Below are positions 6,000 through 6,264 of a DNA stretch of 6,264 bases, piece after piece (within the stretch, counting starts at the first letter, position 1; each line of letters starts with the position of its first letter). Origin of the DNA: CAZVLE01 sp964627855 (lineage in GTDB: Bacteria > Bacillota > Dethiobacteria > DTU022); assembly GCA_964627855.1 (NCBI GenBank), contig CAZVLE010000004.1, forward strand, positions 1 to 6,264. Direction: 5' to 3'. The translations under genes were made by a program, and so were the position numbers. The notes beneath the pieces were generated by a model. It searched no databases. It was not told the origin of the DNA and saw nothing but the letters and a program-made list of their open reading frames with translations.

Positions 6000-6264
6000 T
6001 TACTCCTTGGTTTTAGCTCTTTCCTCCGTAAATATTTTCATCAGGAAATGTATAAAAATACCGGCAACAAAGCCGTAAGCCATGTTCATAAGGACCGATA
6101 CCGTAATTGTTAGCACAAGCGGTATCAGGTCAAGCCCCCACTTTACATCTTTCACAAAACGAATTAACTCAAAACCGACTAAAAGCAGCATCGCCCCTAT
6201 AACCGCTTCTGGGAATTCGGTGAAGACTAAGGCAACGAAAGAGGCTAAAAAGAGTCCACAGATA
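6000..6264 (-). CDS. C-terminal part of a membrane permease, possibly a MOT1/SulP-type molybdate or sulfate transporter (partial)
   Basis: The minus-strand frame is open from the right edge (6263) to the TAA at 6000-6002, giving about 87 residues of a gene that begins outside the window. An internal ATG at 6189-6191 lies inside continuous hydrophobic sequence and is not a real start. The peptide reads as three membrane segments: CGLFLASFVALTKVF, then FPEAVIGAMLLLVGFELIRF, then LIPLVLTITVSVLMNMAYGF continuing into VAGIFIHFLMKI. It ends in a charged tail, TEERAKTKE. The FPxAVxGxMLLxxGxEL pattern followed by a late Asn-containing helix and GFVAG resembles the end of MOT1-like molybdate/sulfate permeases. 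SulP or NCS2 purine permeases are alternatives. An oxyanion substrate would suit the nearby AOR and MoaD-like genes, but the assignment rests on the C-terminus alone. Its terminator is at 5863-5890. Confidence 0.6.
   Translation of the reverse strand, partial: ICGLFLASFVALVFTEFPEAVIGAMLLLVGFELIRFVKDVKWGLDLIPLVLTITVSVLMNMAYGFVAGIFIHFLMKIFTEERAKTKE

Overview
The window looks like a piece of an anaerobic bacterial chromosome, most likely from a Clostridia-type Bacillota. The reasons are strong purine-rich ribosome binding sites, use of TTG and GTG starts, a tungsten-type aldehyde:ferredoxin oxidoreductase (AOR), and AT-rich spacers between genes of moderate GC. The taxonomic placement is inference; no marker gene is present.

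The left part (1-3840) is a two-gene transcription unit. A possible sigma-A-type promoter (49-77) and a leader with a 32-bp imperfect palindrome (160-191) precede a full-length AOR (221-2086). Its pterin, 4Fe-4S and catalytic positions fall almost residue-for-residue where they do in the Pyrococcus furiosus enzyme. Fourteen bases later comes an AMP-forming acyl-CoA synthetase (2101-3780), followed by a strong intrinsic terminator (3783-3840). After the terminator, on the same strand, lies a small MoaD/ThiS-like ubiquitin-fold protein ending in Gly-Gly (3866-4165). Such proteins donate sulfur in molybdopterin/tungstopterin synthesis. Together these genes suggest conversion between an aldehyde and a carboxylic acid, linked to ferredoxin, plus activation of the acid to its CoA ester and cofactor supply. 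The substrate is not visible from sequence.

The middle part (4166-5206) looks rearranged. A short HicB-like antitoxin gene without a HicA partner (minus strand, 4215-4394) lies back to back with a 5'-truncated amino-acid permease (4445-5041), of which only the C-terminal half survives. A spacer without a recognisable gene follows.

The right part (5207-6264) holds a complete, GC-richer small serine recombinase of the resolvase/invertase type (5207-5785). It is followed by a minus-strand intrinsic terminator (5863-5890) belonging to a transporter gene that runs in from the right edge (6000-6264). The visible C-terminus of that transporter resembles MOT1/SulP-type molybdate or sulfate permeases. 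If that call is right, an oxyanion transporter lies within 4 kb of a tungsto-/molybdoenzyme and a MoaD-like protein, with mobile and decayed DNA between them.

No rRNA, tRNA, CRISPR array or complete insertion sequence was seen.
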